Source: Clostridiales bacterium
GTDB taxonomy: Bacteria; Bacillota; Clostridia; Lachnospirales; Lachnospiraceae
NCBI GenBank assembly: GCA_012519195.1
Contig: JAAYQP010000234.1
Location: 1-34,630 of the forward strand
Direction of reading: 5' to 3'
Length of the DNA stretch: 34,630 nt
Shown here piece by piece: positions 15,806-23,605 of the stretch (the stretch's first letter is position 1; each line of letters begins with the position of its first letter). The translations under genes and the position numbers were made by a program. Under the pieces are notes generated by a model that saw only the letters and a list, made by a program, of their open reading frames with translations, was not told where the DNA came from and searched no databases.

Positions 15806-17212
15806 TTATTCCGTAGCTTCATTCGCTTGTTGAATTGCATTAATCATCTGAGATTTCGTCAACATGCCTGTTGCATATCCATAAAAATTGCCTTCTTTGT
15901 CTATTAGAAAAGTAGTAGGGAAGGCGGATATATAGTAGCTTTGGAAAAGCTCGCCGGTCTCATCAAATACCGTAGGGAAGGTATAACCATTCTCTTCAAG
16001 AAAGGCTATAATCTCTTCTTTCGATTCATCCGCGTTATTGGGATAATCTGGACTGGAAGGATTGGCAACACCAAGGATGATAATATCATCCTGATTTTGA
16101 TTATATTCATTATATAGTTCTTCAATATCCGGCATTTCCATCTTACAGGGTGGGCACCAGGTTGCCCAGAAATTAAGGAATACGACCTTTCCCTTATATT
16201 CTGATAGGGTATGTTCCTTGCCATATTGATCCGTTAGTGTAAAATCTATTGCAGGGGATACCTTCTCCTTGGCTTCTTCCTTAGAAGGATTATCATTATT
16301 TTCCGTGGATGTATTATTATCATTTTCTTCTTTTATAATCTCATTATCTGAAGTCTCATATTGATCTTCGGAAGATTCACTGTTCCCTTGTTCCGAAGGA
16401 TTTTGTGAGCTATCATCATTCTTTTTATTAATTTCTTCCTCCTGTTTATTAGTTTCTTCGTCTTGTGAGATGGATGGAGGACTGAATTTACTTAGATATT
16501 TTGTTACACCATTCATCCATCCAGTAAAGGTCATGATACCGATAATAATAAGTAATATACCACCAGCCTTAACCGTATATCTTAAAAATTTTCTATGACT
16601 TTTCAGGAAGTTTAGTACCTGTGTTGTAAATAGACCTAGGAATAGGAAGGGGATTACAAAGCCTAGGGTATAAATTAGCACCAGTAAGTTACCGGTTAGA
16701 GAGCTTCCTGTTCCAGATGCTAAGATTAGAACAGACGATAAGGCAGGACCAACACAAGGTGTCCAGGCAAAGCTAAAAGTAAAACCCATAATAAAAGCTA
16801 TTAGGGGATTCATTTTATTATCCTTAAGCCTAAAGTTTATCTTTCTTTCCCTTTGCAGGAACTTGAATTCAAAAATTCCAACCTGATAAAGGCCTAAAAC
16901 AATTATAAGAATTCCGCCTAATCGAGTAAAAATAAGTTGATTACTTTTAAAGAAGCTACCCAATGCAGTAAAAGACATTCCCAATATAAAGAAAGCAAAT
17001 GAAATGCCCAGTACAAAGAATAGGGTATGGAAAAATACTTTCTTTCTTTGGTATGTAATGATACCATCTTCTCCTACCTGCTTGGCATTCCCAGCGAGAT
17101 AACTAATATAGATTGGTATCAAAGGTATTACACAGGGTGAGAAAAAGGAAAGTAGGCCCTCTAGAAATACGAGAAGAAAGCTGATGTTGCCAGCAGATAT
17201 AAGTCCTTGCAT
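15806..17212 (-). CDS. CcdA (DsbD transmembrane) - TlpA thioredoxin fusion protein
   Basis: A 468-aa protein that should carry electrons from cytoplasmic thioredoxin across the membrane to an attached thiol reductase. Residues 1-235 form a CcdA/DsbD-type membrane domain with about six helices and the two redox cysteines in FFSPCVIPLIP (C27) and AWTPCVGPALSS (C153). Residues 250-317 form a highly acidic Asn/Ser/Glu linker. Residues 320-468 are a TlpA/ResA-like thioredoxin fold with WCPPC (352-356) and the cis-Pro in SAFPTTFLID. The usual arrangement in Gram-positives is two separate proteins. The frame is open up to 17290, but ATG 17212, six bases after AAGGAGG, is the evident start. Substrates could be extracytoplasmic disulfides or peroxides, unknown here. 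Confidence 0.9.
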   Translation of the reverse strand: MQGLISAGNISFLLVFLEGLLSFFSPCVIPLIPIYISYLAGNAKQVGEDGIITYQRKKVFFHTLFFVLGISFAFFILGMSFTALGSFFKSNQLIFTRLGGILIIVLGLYQVGIFEFKFLQRERKINFRLKDNKMNPLIAFIMGFTFSFAWTPCVGPALSSVLILASGTGSSLTGNLLVLIYTLGFVIPFLFLGLFTTQVLNFLKSHRKFLRYTVKAGGILLIIIGIMTFTGWMNGVTKYLSKFSPPSISQDEETNKQEEEINKKNDDSSQNPSEQGNSESSEDQYETSDNEIIKEENDNNTSTENNDNPSKEEAKEKVSPAIDFTLTDQYGKEHTLSEYKGKVVFLNFWATWCPPCKMEMPDIEELYNEYNQNQDDIIILGVANPSSPDYPNNADESKEEIIAFLEENGYTFPTVFDETGELFQSYYISAFPTTFLIDKEGNFYGYATGMLTKSQMINAIQQANEATE

Positions 17213-17332
17213 AGATAACCTCCTTGGATCAAAAATTAAGTTGTCATATCCATAGTTAATCAAATCGTCAGTAAAATAAAGTAAAAACATTGTAACACAG
17301 CAAAACCATTATAACAAGCAACTTTATTGATC

Positions 17333-17470
17333 CTTGCAAAACTTGTGGGATAGCTAAACCTTCTATACAACAGATTCAAAGACTTCGCTCCGTGGCGAGT
17401 GCAGACGCAAACTTTGCTCAGAAATTGCGTGTGTTGTTCATGAAGTTGTAAAATAATAAAGTTTTGCAAG
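17333..17470. repeat. Repeat core nested in a 12-bp inverted repeat (copy 2)
   Basis: The core (17383-17425) runs CTTCGCTCCGTGGCGAGTGC to GCAAACTTTGCTCAGAAA and is closely similar to 30686-30726. It is enclosed by CTTGCAAAACTT (17333-17344) and its exact complement AAGTTTTGCAAG (17459-17470). These arms differ in sequence from those of the other copy. The element sits between the divergent CcdA and MarR genes, and the rest of this gap holds the MarR promoter. Confidence 0.75.
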
Positions 17471-17543
17471 TATATAAGTAGATTTATTATAGCAAAGGGA
17501 CATAGACAGGAATGTAACTTAATCACAAAAAAAAGAATATTTA

Positions 17544-17572
17544 TTGACAGGTGGATTAGGGGATGGTAATAT
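17544..17572 (+). promoter_or_regulatory. Sigma-A promoter of the marR-degV operon
   Basis: TTGACA (17544-17549), a 17-base spacer and TAATAT (17567-17572) form a good promoter about 63 bases upstream of the marR start. Confidence 0.75.
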
Positions 17573-17583
17573 ATTTAAAAATA

Positions 17584-17607
17584 TTTAATTAAAATATTTT
17601 AATTAAA
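17584..17607. promoter_or_regulatory. 24-bp perfect palindrome, probable MarR operator
   Basis: The half site TTTAATTAAAAT is followed by its exact complement, making a perfect 24-bp dyad. It covers about +5 to +28 of the predicted transcript and ends 15 bases before the ribosome site. This is the usual position for MarR self-repression. Confidence 0.6.
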
Positions 17608-17635
17608 ATAATTTAAGGAATAGGAGGACCATACT

Positions 17636-18052
17636 GTGCTGGAAGATGAATTTGAAAAACTTTACCTTAAGTTTCGAAATAATTATTGTAAGAACCTTTT
17701 TGCAAATGGGAATGAAAACTTAAGTCCAACGGAATCCTATTGTATAGAAGCGATCTATTTGCTTAATCGACCGACTGTACATGAATTTGCGGATTTTACT
17801 CATATCTCCCAGCCAAATGCAACCTATCGAATTAATAATCTAATTAAAAAAGGTTATATTCGTAAGGTATCTTCTGAGGAAGATAAAAGAGAGTACCATC
17901 TGGAGGTTACCGATAAGTTTCTAAATAATTATGGGGTTAATGCTTCCTTCAATACAAAACTTATGGATGGGATTCGGGAGAAGTTCAGTAACGAAGAAAT
18001 AGAATTACTAGAAAAAATGATACGAAAAATAGTTGAAGAGATTATGGAATAG
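17636..18052 (+). CDS. MarR-family transcriptional regulator
   Basis: A 138-aa winged-helix regulator. The DNA-binding part is RPTVHEFADFTHISQPNATYRINNLIKKGYI followed by the wing SSEEDKREYHLEVTDK, and flanking helices (residues 1-35 and 105-138) would form the dimer interface. It starts at GTG 17636 with AGGAGG eight bases upstream. degV follows 15 bases after the stop, so the two are one operon. The perfect palindrome upstream suggests self-control. Because DegV proteins bind fatty acids, a lipid-linked signal (as for FabT, also MarR family) is possible, but this is inference and the operator does not resemble the FabT box. Confidence 0.85.
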   Translation: MLEDEFEKLYLKFRNNYCKNLFANGNENLSPTESYCIEAIYLLNRPTVHEFADFTHISQPNATYRINNLIKKGYIRKVSSEEDKREYHLEVTDKFLNNYGVNASFNTKLMDGIREKFSNEEIELLEKMIRKIVEEIME

Positions 18053-18067
18053 GGAAGGAAAAATATT

Positions 18068-18910
18068 ATGGCAATTCGAATAATTACAGATTCAACTTCT
18101 GATATAAGAAAAGAAGAAGCAAATAAAATGAATATCTCAGTAATACCCCTAAAGGTACTTTTCGGGGACAAGGAGTATAAGGAAGGAATCGATATAACAA
18201 TTGAAGGTTTTTATCAGAAGTTGGTTGAGGCAGATAAGCTTCCTACCACCTCCCAGCCATCTCCGGATGATTTTCTTGATCATTTTATCAAGGCGAAAGA
18301 AGCTGGAGACAGTGTTATTGTTATTCTAATAGCCGGTAATCTTAGTGGTACTGTACAGAGTGCAACAATAGCAAAGGAAATGGCAGAGTATTCGAAAATT
18401 TATATCGTGGATAGTCTTAATGCGATTACGGGATTACGGCTATTAGTTGAGCATGCTGTGAAATTAAGAGATCAGGGCATTGAAGTTGAGGAGATCGTGG
18501 CATCCCTTAATGAGTTAAAGGAAAGAATTGTATTACTGGCTATGGTAGACACTCTAGAGTATCTCCATAAGGGTGGACGCTTGTCAAAATCCTCTGCGAT
18601 CTTGGGTTCCCTACTTAAATTTAAACCAGTTATTACGCTGAAGGATGGAGCAATTGGTGTAGTTGGAAAGGCACGGGGAATTAATAAAGGTATCGCAAAG
18701 ATCCTAGAAACAATAGATGAGATGGGAGCAATCGATACAGATTATCCTGTCAACTTTGGATATACAGCTGAGGATAGTACTAGCCTTCTTTTAATAGAAA
18801 AGGTAATCGAGAAGTATGGCAATTTTAATACGCCACTCTATCCGGTTGGCTGTGTGGTGGGTACCCATGTTGGACCCGGTGCCTGTGTTATAACCTATAT
18901 AAGAAAATAA
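18068..18910 (+). CDS. DegV-family fatty-acid-binding protein
   Basis: A 280-aa cytoplasmic DegV/FakB-type protein. FakB proteins hold a fatty acid and present it to the kinase FakA for conversion to acyl-phosphate. Family signatures present are IITDSTSDI at the N-terminus, GIDITIEGFYQKL, PTTSQPSPDDF, LSGTVQSA (ligand carboxylate loop), YIVDSLNAITGL, LEYLHKGGRLSK and VGTHVGPGACVI at the end. All are intact and the length is normal. No fakA gene is in view, so whether it works as FakB is unproven. It is the second gene of the marR operon, and an imperfect 202-bp palindrome begins 18 bases after its stop. Confidence 0.9.
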   Translation: MAIRIITDSTSDIRKEEANKMNISVIPLKVLFGDKEYKEGIDITIEGFYQKLVEADKLPTTSQPSPDDFLDHFIKAKEAGDSVIVILIAGNLSGTVQSATIAKEMAEYSKIYIVDSLNAITGLRLLVEHAVKLRDQGIEVEEIVASLNELKERIVLLAMVDTLEYLHKGGRLSKSSAILGSLLKFKPVITLKDGAIGVVGKARGINKGIAKILETIDEMGAIDTDYPVNFGYTAEDSTSLLLIEKVIEKYGNFNTPLYPVGCVVGTHVGPGACVITYIRK

Positions 18911-18927
18911 TACTAGCTAATTTACAA

Positions 18928-19129
18928 TAAAATGGGCTACTGCAAAACTAAAATGGGTATGTAGAATAACCTCACACACCGATATAAGAACACCTGCTGT
19001 GATTTGTATTGTCATCTATCGGACGTACAACGTCCGCTTATGACAACACAAATCACAGCAGGTGTTCTTCTAACGGTGTATTACGGTTATATCTGCATAC
19101 CCTTATATATATTGCAGTAGCCCATTTTA
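18928..19129. repeat. 202-bp imperfect palindrome, MITE-like
   Basis: The two arms (about 100 bp each) meet at GGACGT-ACA-ACGTCC near 19028. The outer 17 bases (TAAAATGGGCTACTGCA) match exactly, and so do 21 bases near the centre (AGAACACCTGCTGTGATTTGT). The rest agrees with scattered changes and small gaps. Both ends carry TA, consistent with a mariner/IS630-type MITE inserted at TA, although TA is also part of the palindrome. It contains no gene. It lies right after degV and may also end that transcript. The following 180 bases up to the GH3 gene show no clear feature besides its ribosome site. Confidence 0.85.
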
Positions 19130-19309
19130 ATGTAGGAAATTAGGTGAAATAGGATGGTTATGTCTGAATAAATCAGCAAAAGTTGAGTAGTTTGTAGCAA
19201 GATATGATAGGTAAAAGACATGGTTTTAATTTAAACTAATAGCAGACAGAGCAAACGGTGGGAAGGCAAGTGGTATTTACGGTATTAATCTTAAACAGGA
19301 GGGAAATAA

Positions 19310-21472
19310 ATGGCGGAGTATGTGGCATATCTAGATGAAACCATAAGTTTTGAAGAAAGGGCAAAGGATTTAGTATCCAGAATGACGCTGGAGGAAAAGG
19401 TTTTTCAAACATTATTCACTGCTCCGGCAATCGAACGGCTGGGTGTTAAAGCATATAATTGGTGGAATGAGGCTTTACATGGAGTAGCAAGAGCTGGTGT
19501 GGCAACGGTATTTCCACAGGCAATCGGGCTTGCTGCTACATTTGATGAGGATCTCTTGGAGGAGGTCGCAGATGCAATCTCCACCGAAGGACGTGCGAAG
19601 TTCAATGTATCACAAAAATATAATGATACTGGTATCTATAAAGGATTAACCTTCTGGTCCCCTAATGTAAATATATTTCGTGATCCCAGATGGGGAAGGG
19701 GTCATGAAACCTATGGTGAGGATCCCTATCTAAGCTCCAGAATGGGCGTCCGATTTATCAAGGGAATTCAGGGCCATCATGATAAGTATCTAAAAGCGGC
19801 GGCTTGTGCAAAGCATTTTGCAGTACATTCTGGTCCAGAGGATATCAGACACAGTTTTAATGCCGTAGTCTCCGTACAAGATTTGTATGAAACTTATCTA
19901 CCAGCATTTAAAGCATGTGTGCAGGAAGCAGAAGTGGAAGCTGTTATGGGTGCCTATAATCGTACAAACGGGGAACCCTGCTGTGGTAGTAAACGTTTAT
20001 TGGAGGATATCCTGAGGGATGAATGGGGCTTTAAAGGGCATGTGACTTCGGATTGCTGGGCAATAAAGGATTTCCATGAAAATCATATGGTAACATCCAC
20101 ACCAACGGAATCGGTAGCCTTAGCAATGAATAATGGCTGCGATTTAAACTGTGGATCAATCTATGGACACCTGTTATATGCGATCCGAGACGGCTTGGTG
20201 GATGAGAAAACGCTTGATGAAGCTGTAACAAGATTGGTTACAACTCGTATGAAGTTAGGTCTCTTTGATAATCCAGAGGCGGTACCATTTAACTCCATTG
20301 GCTATGAACAAGTGGATTGTAATATCCATAAGGAACTCAATCTTAAAGCTTCAAGAAAATCTATTGTATTATTAAAGAATGAAAATAGTATTCTGCCCCT
20401 AGATAAGTCAAAATTAAAAACCGTTGGAGTAATTGGACCGAATGCGAACAATAGGAAGGCATTGGTGGGTAATTATGAAGGAACTGCATCCGAATATATT
20501 ACTGTCTTGGAAGGCATCAAGGATTATTTGGGAGAAGAAATACGAGTTTATTATTCGGAAGGTTGCCATTTATATAAAGAAAAATTACAGGGCTTAGGGG
20601 AGAAAAATGATCGATTAGCAGAAGTTCGGGCTGTTTGCGACATGAGTGATGTGGTGATTGCTTGCTTTGGTTTAGATCCCGGTTTAGAGGGAGAGGAAGG
20701 GGACCAAGGAAATGAATTTGCCAGCGGAGATAAGCCGAATTTAAACCTACCAGGTCTGCAGGGTGAAATTATTCAAGAGATTTATAAAAGTGGAAAACCT
20801 GTAATCCTAGTATTACTGTCCGGAAGTGCTTTGAGTATTCCTTGGGAGGATGAACATATTCCAGCTATTATCCAAGGATGGTATCCCGGAGCACAGGGGG
20901 GTAGAGCGATTGCAGAGATGATCTTTGGTGAGTTTTCTCCAGAAGGAAAGCTTCCGATCACCTTCTATCGGACGACAGAGGAATTACCTGATTTTACGGA
21001 TTATAATATGATCAATCGTACCTATCGTTATATGAAGAAGGAAGCATTATATCCCTTTGGATATGGACTCTCCTATACCAGCTTTGAGCTGAGTAATATA
21101 TCAATTAGCGGAGAGGAAATCCTGCCGGGACAGGAGATCGTCTGCTCAGCAGATATAAAAAATACTGGAAGTATGGTAGGAGCAGAAACTCTTCAGGTAT
21201 ATGTAAAGGTCAATAAGGAAGATGCACCGAATTGGCAGCTGAAGGGCTTAAAGAAGGTCACTCTAAATCCTGGTGAGCAGAAGACCATTGCTATTACCTT
21301 AAAGGATGAAGCCTTTGGGCTCTATGATGGGAATGGTAAACTAATGCTAAATGAAGCGGAATATGTAATATATATCGGAACCTGCCAGCCAGATGCCAGA
21401 AGTATCCAACTAACCGGTCAAAAACCCTATCATAAAGTTCTTCATTCCCATAAAACAGTTGAGTTATCATAA
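19310..21472 (+). CDS. Glycoside hydrolase family 3 (beta-xylosidase/beta-glucosidase type)
   Basis: A 720-aa GH3 enzyme that releases terminal sugars from beta-linked oligosaccharides. There is no signal peptide, so it acts in the cytoplasm on imported oligosaccharides. The N-terminal TIM barrel contains YNWWNEALHGVARAG, typical of the xylosidase-leaning GH3 group, AKHFAVHSGPE (K168-H169) and the nucleophile Asp248 in VTSDCWAI. The second domain starts at VLLKNENSILPLD and includes FGLDPGLEGEEGDQGNE. A C-terminal fibronectin-III-like domain begins near YPFGYGLSYTSFE. The YxWWNEALHG motif favours beta-xylosidase, but glucosidase or arabinosidase activity is possible. It starts after CAGGAGGG. 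The mannitol dehydrogenase-family gene lies downstream beyond a terminator. Confidence 0.9.
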   Translation: MAEYVAYLDETISFEERAKDLVSRMTLEEKVFQTLFTAPAIERLGVKAYNWWNEALHGVARAGVATVFPQAIGLAATFDEDLLEEVADAISTEGRAKFNVSQKYNDTGIYKGLTFWSPNVNIFRDPRWGRGHETYGEDPYLSSRMGVRFIKGIQGHHDKYLKAAACAKHFAVHSGPEDIRHSFNAVVSVQDLYETYLPAFKACVQEAEVEAVMGAYNRTNGEPCCGSKRLLEDILRDEWGFKGHVTSDCWAIKDFHENHMVTSTPTESVALAMNNGCDLNCGSIYGHLLYAIRDGLVDEKTLDEAVTRLVTTRMKLGLFDNPEAVPFNSIGYEQVDCNIHKELNLKASRKSIVLLKNENSILPLDKSKLKTVGVIGPNANNRKALVGNYEGTASEYITVLEGIKDYLGEEIRVYYSEGCHLYKEKLQGLGEKNDRLAEVRAVCDMSDVVIACFGLDPGLEGEEGDQGNEFASGDKPNLNLPGLQGEIIQEIYKSGKPVILVLLSGSALSIPWEDEHIPAIIQGWYPGAQGGRAIAEMIFGEFSPEGKLPITFYRTTEELPDFTDYNMINRTYRYMKKEALYPFGYGLSYTSFELSNISISGEEILPGQEIVCSADIKNTGSMVGAETLQVYVKVNKEDAPNWQLKGLKKVTLNPGEQKTIAITLKDEAFGLYDGNGKLMLNEAEYVIYIGTCQPDARSIQLTGQKPYHKVLHSHKTVELS

Positions 21473-21557
21473 ACTTACATCTGTTTCTGATATTTGTTAA
21501 GTACAATTATGTTATTAAGTACAATCTAATAGTGGCAGTTACATCACGAAGTAATTT

Positions 21558-21640
21558 GCTCCCTGTCTATAAGGCGGCCTCTTTTGTTAGATTTTAGTCT
21601 GACAAAGGGTTCGCTTCATAGATAGGGAGCTGTTTAATTT
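21558..21640 (+). terminator. Terminator after the GH3 gene
   Basis: GCTCCCTGTCTATAAGGCG pairs with CGCTTCATAGATAGGGAGC, giving a long stem (21558-21630) followed by TGTTTAATTTT. It separates the GH3 gene from the next promoter. Confidence 0.8.
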
Positions 21641-21673
21641 TAATCAGTTTTATAACATAAAAATGGCGGAAAT

Positions 21674-21764
21674 TTGACTTGTATATAGCCAAGGTTATAA
21701 TATAATAAACATAACTTGTAAAAGCATTCATTTTATCGGCGTAGTTACAGTGTCTTATAAAATG
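21674..21764 (+). promoter_or_regulatory. Promoter and possible operator of the mannitol dehydrogenase-family gene
   Basis: TTGACT (21674-21679), a 16-base spacer and TATAAT (21696-21701) form a good promoter. Downstream, CATTTTAT (21729-21736) and ATAAAATG (21757-21764) are an inverted repeat 20 bases apart inside the leader, a possible regulator site. Confidence 0.6.
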
Positions 21765-21807
21765 TGTAATAGGAACAATAAAATATTCTACAAAGAGGAG
21801 TGGCAAA

Positions 21808-23412
21808 ATGAAACTAGTACATTATGATGGATCGTGGAAACAGAAAGGCTATGAAATTCCCGAATATGATCGGGAACAAATCAAGCAGAATACTAAGGAA
21901 AATCCTGTTTGGCTTCATTTTGGTGCGGGGAATATTTTCCGAGCCTTTCCTGCAGTTGGTCTTCAAAAGCTTTTAAATAACGGTAGTTTTGATAAGGGAG
22001 TTATTGTGGCGGAGGGCTTTGATTATGAGATTATTGAGAAAGCATACCGGCCCTATAATAATCTTAGCCTATTGGTAGTTTTAAAGTCGAATGGAAGTAT
22101 TGAAAAAAAGGTTATAGGCAGTGTAACGGAATCCCTGATTGCAGATAGTGCCAATGGAGAGGATTGGAGACGTTTAAAAGAAATTTTTATTAACCCTTCT
22201 CTACAGATGGTTAGCTTTACAATAACGGAAAAAGGGTATAGTCTAGTAGACTCGAAAGGAAATTACCCAGAAATTGTAAGAAATGATTTTAAAGCTGGTC
22301 CCAGTCAACCAATGAATATCATTGGTAAGGTAGCTGCCTTATTACTTCATCGTTATCAGCATGGTGGGTATCCAATTGCCATGGTAAGCATGGATAATTG
22401 CTCCCACAATGGGGATAAGCTTTTGGCTGCTATTGAAGTCTATGCAGAGAATTGGGTGAATAATGGCTTTGTTGAGGAAGGCTTTTTGCAATATATTAAT
22501 GATCCTCAAAAGGTCACCTTCCCCTGGACCATGATCGATAAGATTACACCACGACCGGATGACAAGGTGAAGCAGATTCTTCGTGAAGATGATTTTAAAG
22601 ATACGGACCTAATTGTTACCAGTAAAAACACCTATACCGCACCATTTGTGAATGCAGAAGAAACAGAATATCTCGTTATTGAAGATGCTTTCCCCAATGG
22701 TAGACCACCCTTGGAGAGGGCAGGATTTTTATTTACAGACAGAGAAACCGTTGATAAGGTAGAAAAAATGAAGGTATGTACTTGTCTAAATCCGCTTCAC
22801 ACGGCTCTTGCGATCTTTGGATGCCTCTTATCCTATAAGACGATTTGGGAAGAGATGAAGGATCCACACTTAAATAAAATAATTCATAAGATCGGTTATA
22901 AGGAAGGTATGCCGGTAGTGATTAACCCTGGTGTACTAGATCCCCAGGAATTTATTAAGGCAGTTATTGAGCTTCGCTTACCGAATCCCTTTATGCCGGA
23001 CGCACCACAAAGAATTGCAACGGATACTTCACAAAAGCTCTCAATCCGATTTGGGGAAACCATAAAAGCTTATGTTAAGAGTGATCATTTAAATGTGACA
23101 GACTTAACCTTTATCCCCCTTACCATTGCAGGCTGGTGCAGATATCTGATGGGAATCAATGATGAGGGTGAGCCATTTACTCCTAGCCCTGATCCGATGC
23201 TTGCAGAGCTGCAAGGCTATGTAAAATCCATTAAACTTGGAGATCAGAAGCTTCCGGAGGAAGCATTAAAGCCGATCCTTTCCAATGCTAAGATATTTGC
23301 TCTTGATTTATACCAGGTTGGATTAGGTAAGAAGATCGAGGGTATGTTCCTAGAGATGATTGCAGGAACTGGAGCTGTTCGAAATACTTTAAAAAAATAT
23401 CTAGAGAATTAA
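21808..23412 (+). CDS. Mannitol dehydrogenase family protein (probable fructuronate reductase type)
   Basis: A 534-aa NAD(P)-dependent polyol/uronate dehydrogenase of the long-chain MDH family (MtlD, UxuB, UxaB relatives). The N-terminal Rossmann part starts VWLHFGAGNIFRAF, and the mid-domain has PFPWTMIDKITPRPDD-like spacing (TFPWTMIDKITPRPDD). The catalytic group is Lys322, Asn328 and His331 in MKVCTCLNPLHTALA. The CLNPLHTALA form is common in proteins annotated as D-mannonate oxidoreductase, so conversion of fructuronate to mannonate in hexuronate breakdown is the leading guess, with mannitol or other polyols as alternatives. It has its own promoter and starts after AGAGGAG. It lies next to a GH3 glycosidase, fitting plant-polymer use. 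Confidence 0.85.
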   Translation: MKLVHYDGSWKQKGYEIPEYDREQIKQNTKENPVWLHFGAGNIFRAFPAVGLQKLLNNGSFDKGVIVAEGFDYEIIEKAYRPYNNLSLLVVLKSNGSIEKKVIGSVTESLIADSANGEDWRRLKEIFINPSLQMVSFTITEKGYSLVDSKGNYPEIVRNDFKAGPSQPMNIIGKVAALLLHRYQHGGYPIAMVSMDNCSHNGDKLLAAIEVYAENWVNNGFVEEGFLQYINDPQKVTFPWTMIDKITPRPDDKVKQILREDDFKDTDLIVTSKNTYTAPFVNAEETEYLVIEDAFPNGRPPLERAGFLFTDRETVDKVEKMKVCTCLNPLHTALAIFGCLLSYKTIWEEMKDPHLNKIIHKIGYKEGMPVVINPGVLDPQEFIKAVIELRLPNPFMPDAPQRIATDTSQKLSIRFGETIKAYVKSDHLNVTDLTFIPLTIAGWCRYLMGINDEGEPFTPSPDPMLAELQGYVKSIKLGDQKLPEEALKPILSNAKIFALDLYQVGLGKKIEGMFLEMIAGTGAVRNTLKKYLEN

Positions 23413-23472
23413 TTCTTTGATTCATCCTTTGGTTAACCTATAAGGGAAAGTAATTAAAAAGTAATAAGTAAT

Positions 23473-23596
23473 GGGGTTCATCATCCTATTTTCCATTCGA
23501 GTTTACTAGCTGATTCAAAGGGAAGACAGTTTTTATAATCGAAAGAAACTGCTCGTAGTGTATCAGGCTGATTATGGAAAATGATGATAGAACCCC
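23473..23596. repeat. 124-bp inverted repeat between convergent genes
   Basis: The outer arms read GGGGTTCATCATCCTATTTT on the left and AAAATGATGATAGAACCCC on the right, pairing with a few small gaps. An inner CAGTTT / AAACTG pair continues the fold. No strong T-run follows on either strand. The element sits between the ends of the mannitol dehydrogenase-family and YyaL genes and could end both transcripts or be a degenerate repeat element. Confidence 0.6.
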
Positions 23597-23605
23597 AGGA
23601 TAGAC

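Noticed and set aside
18928-19129. Claim of a definite TA target duplication for the 202-bp palindrome
   Set aside because: The TA at each end is also part of the inverted repeat, so duplication cannot be told apart from the palindrome itself without an empty-site comparison.
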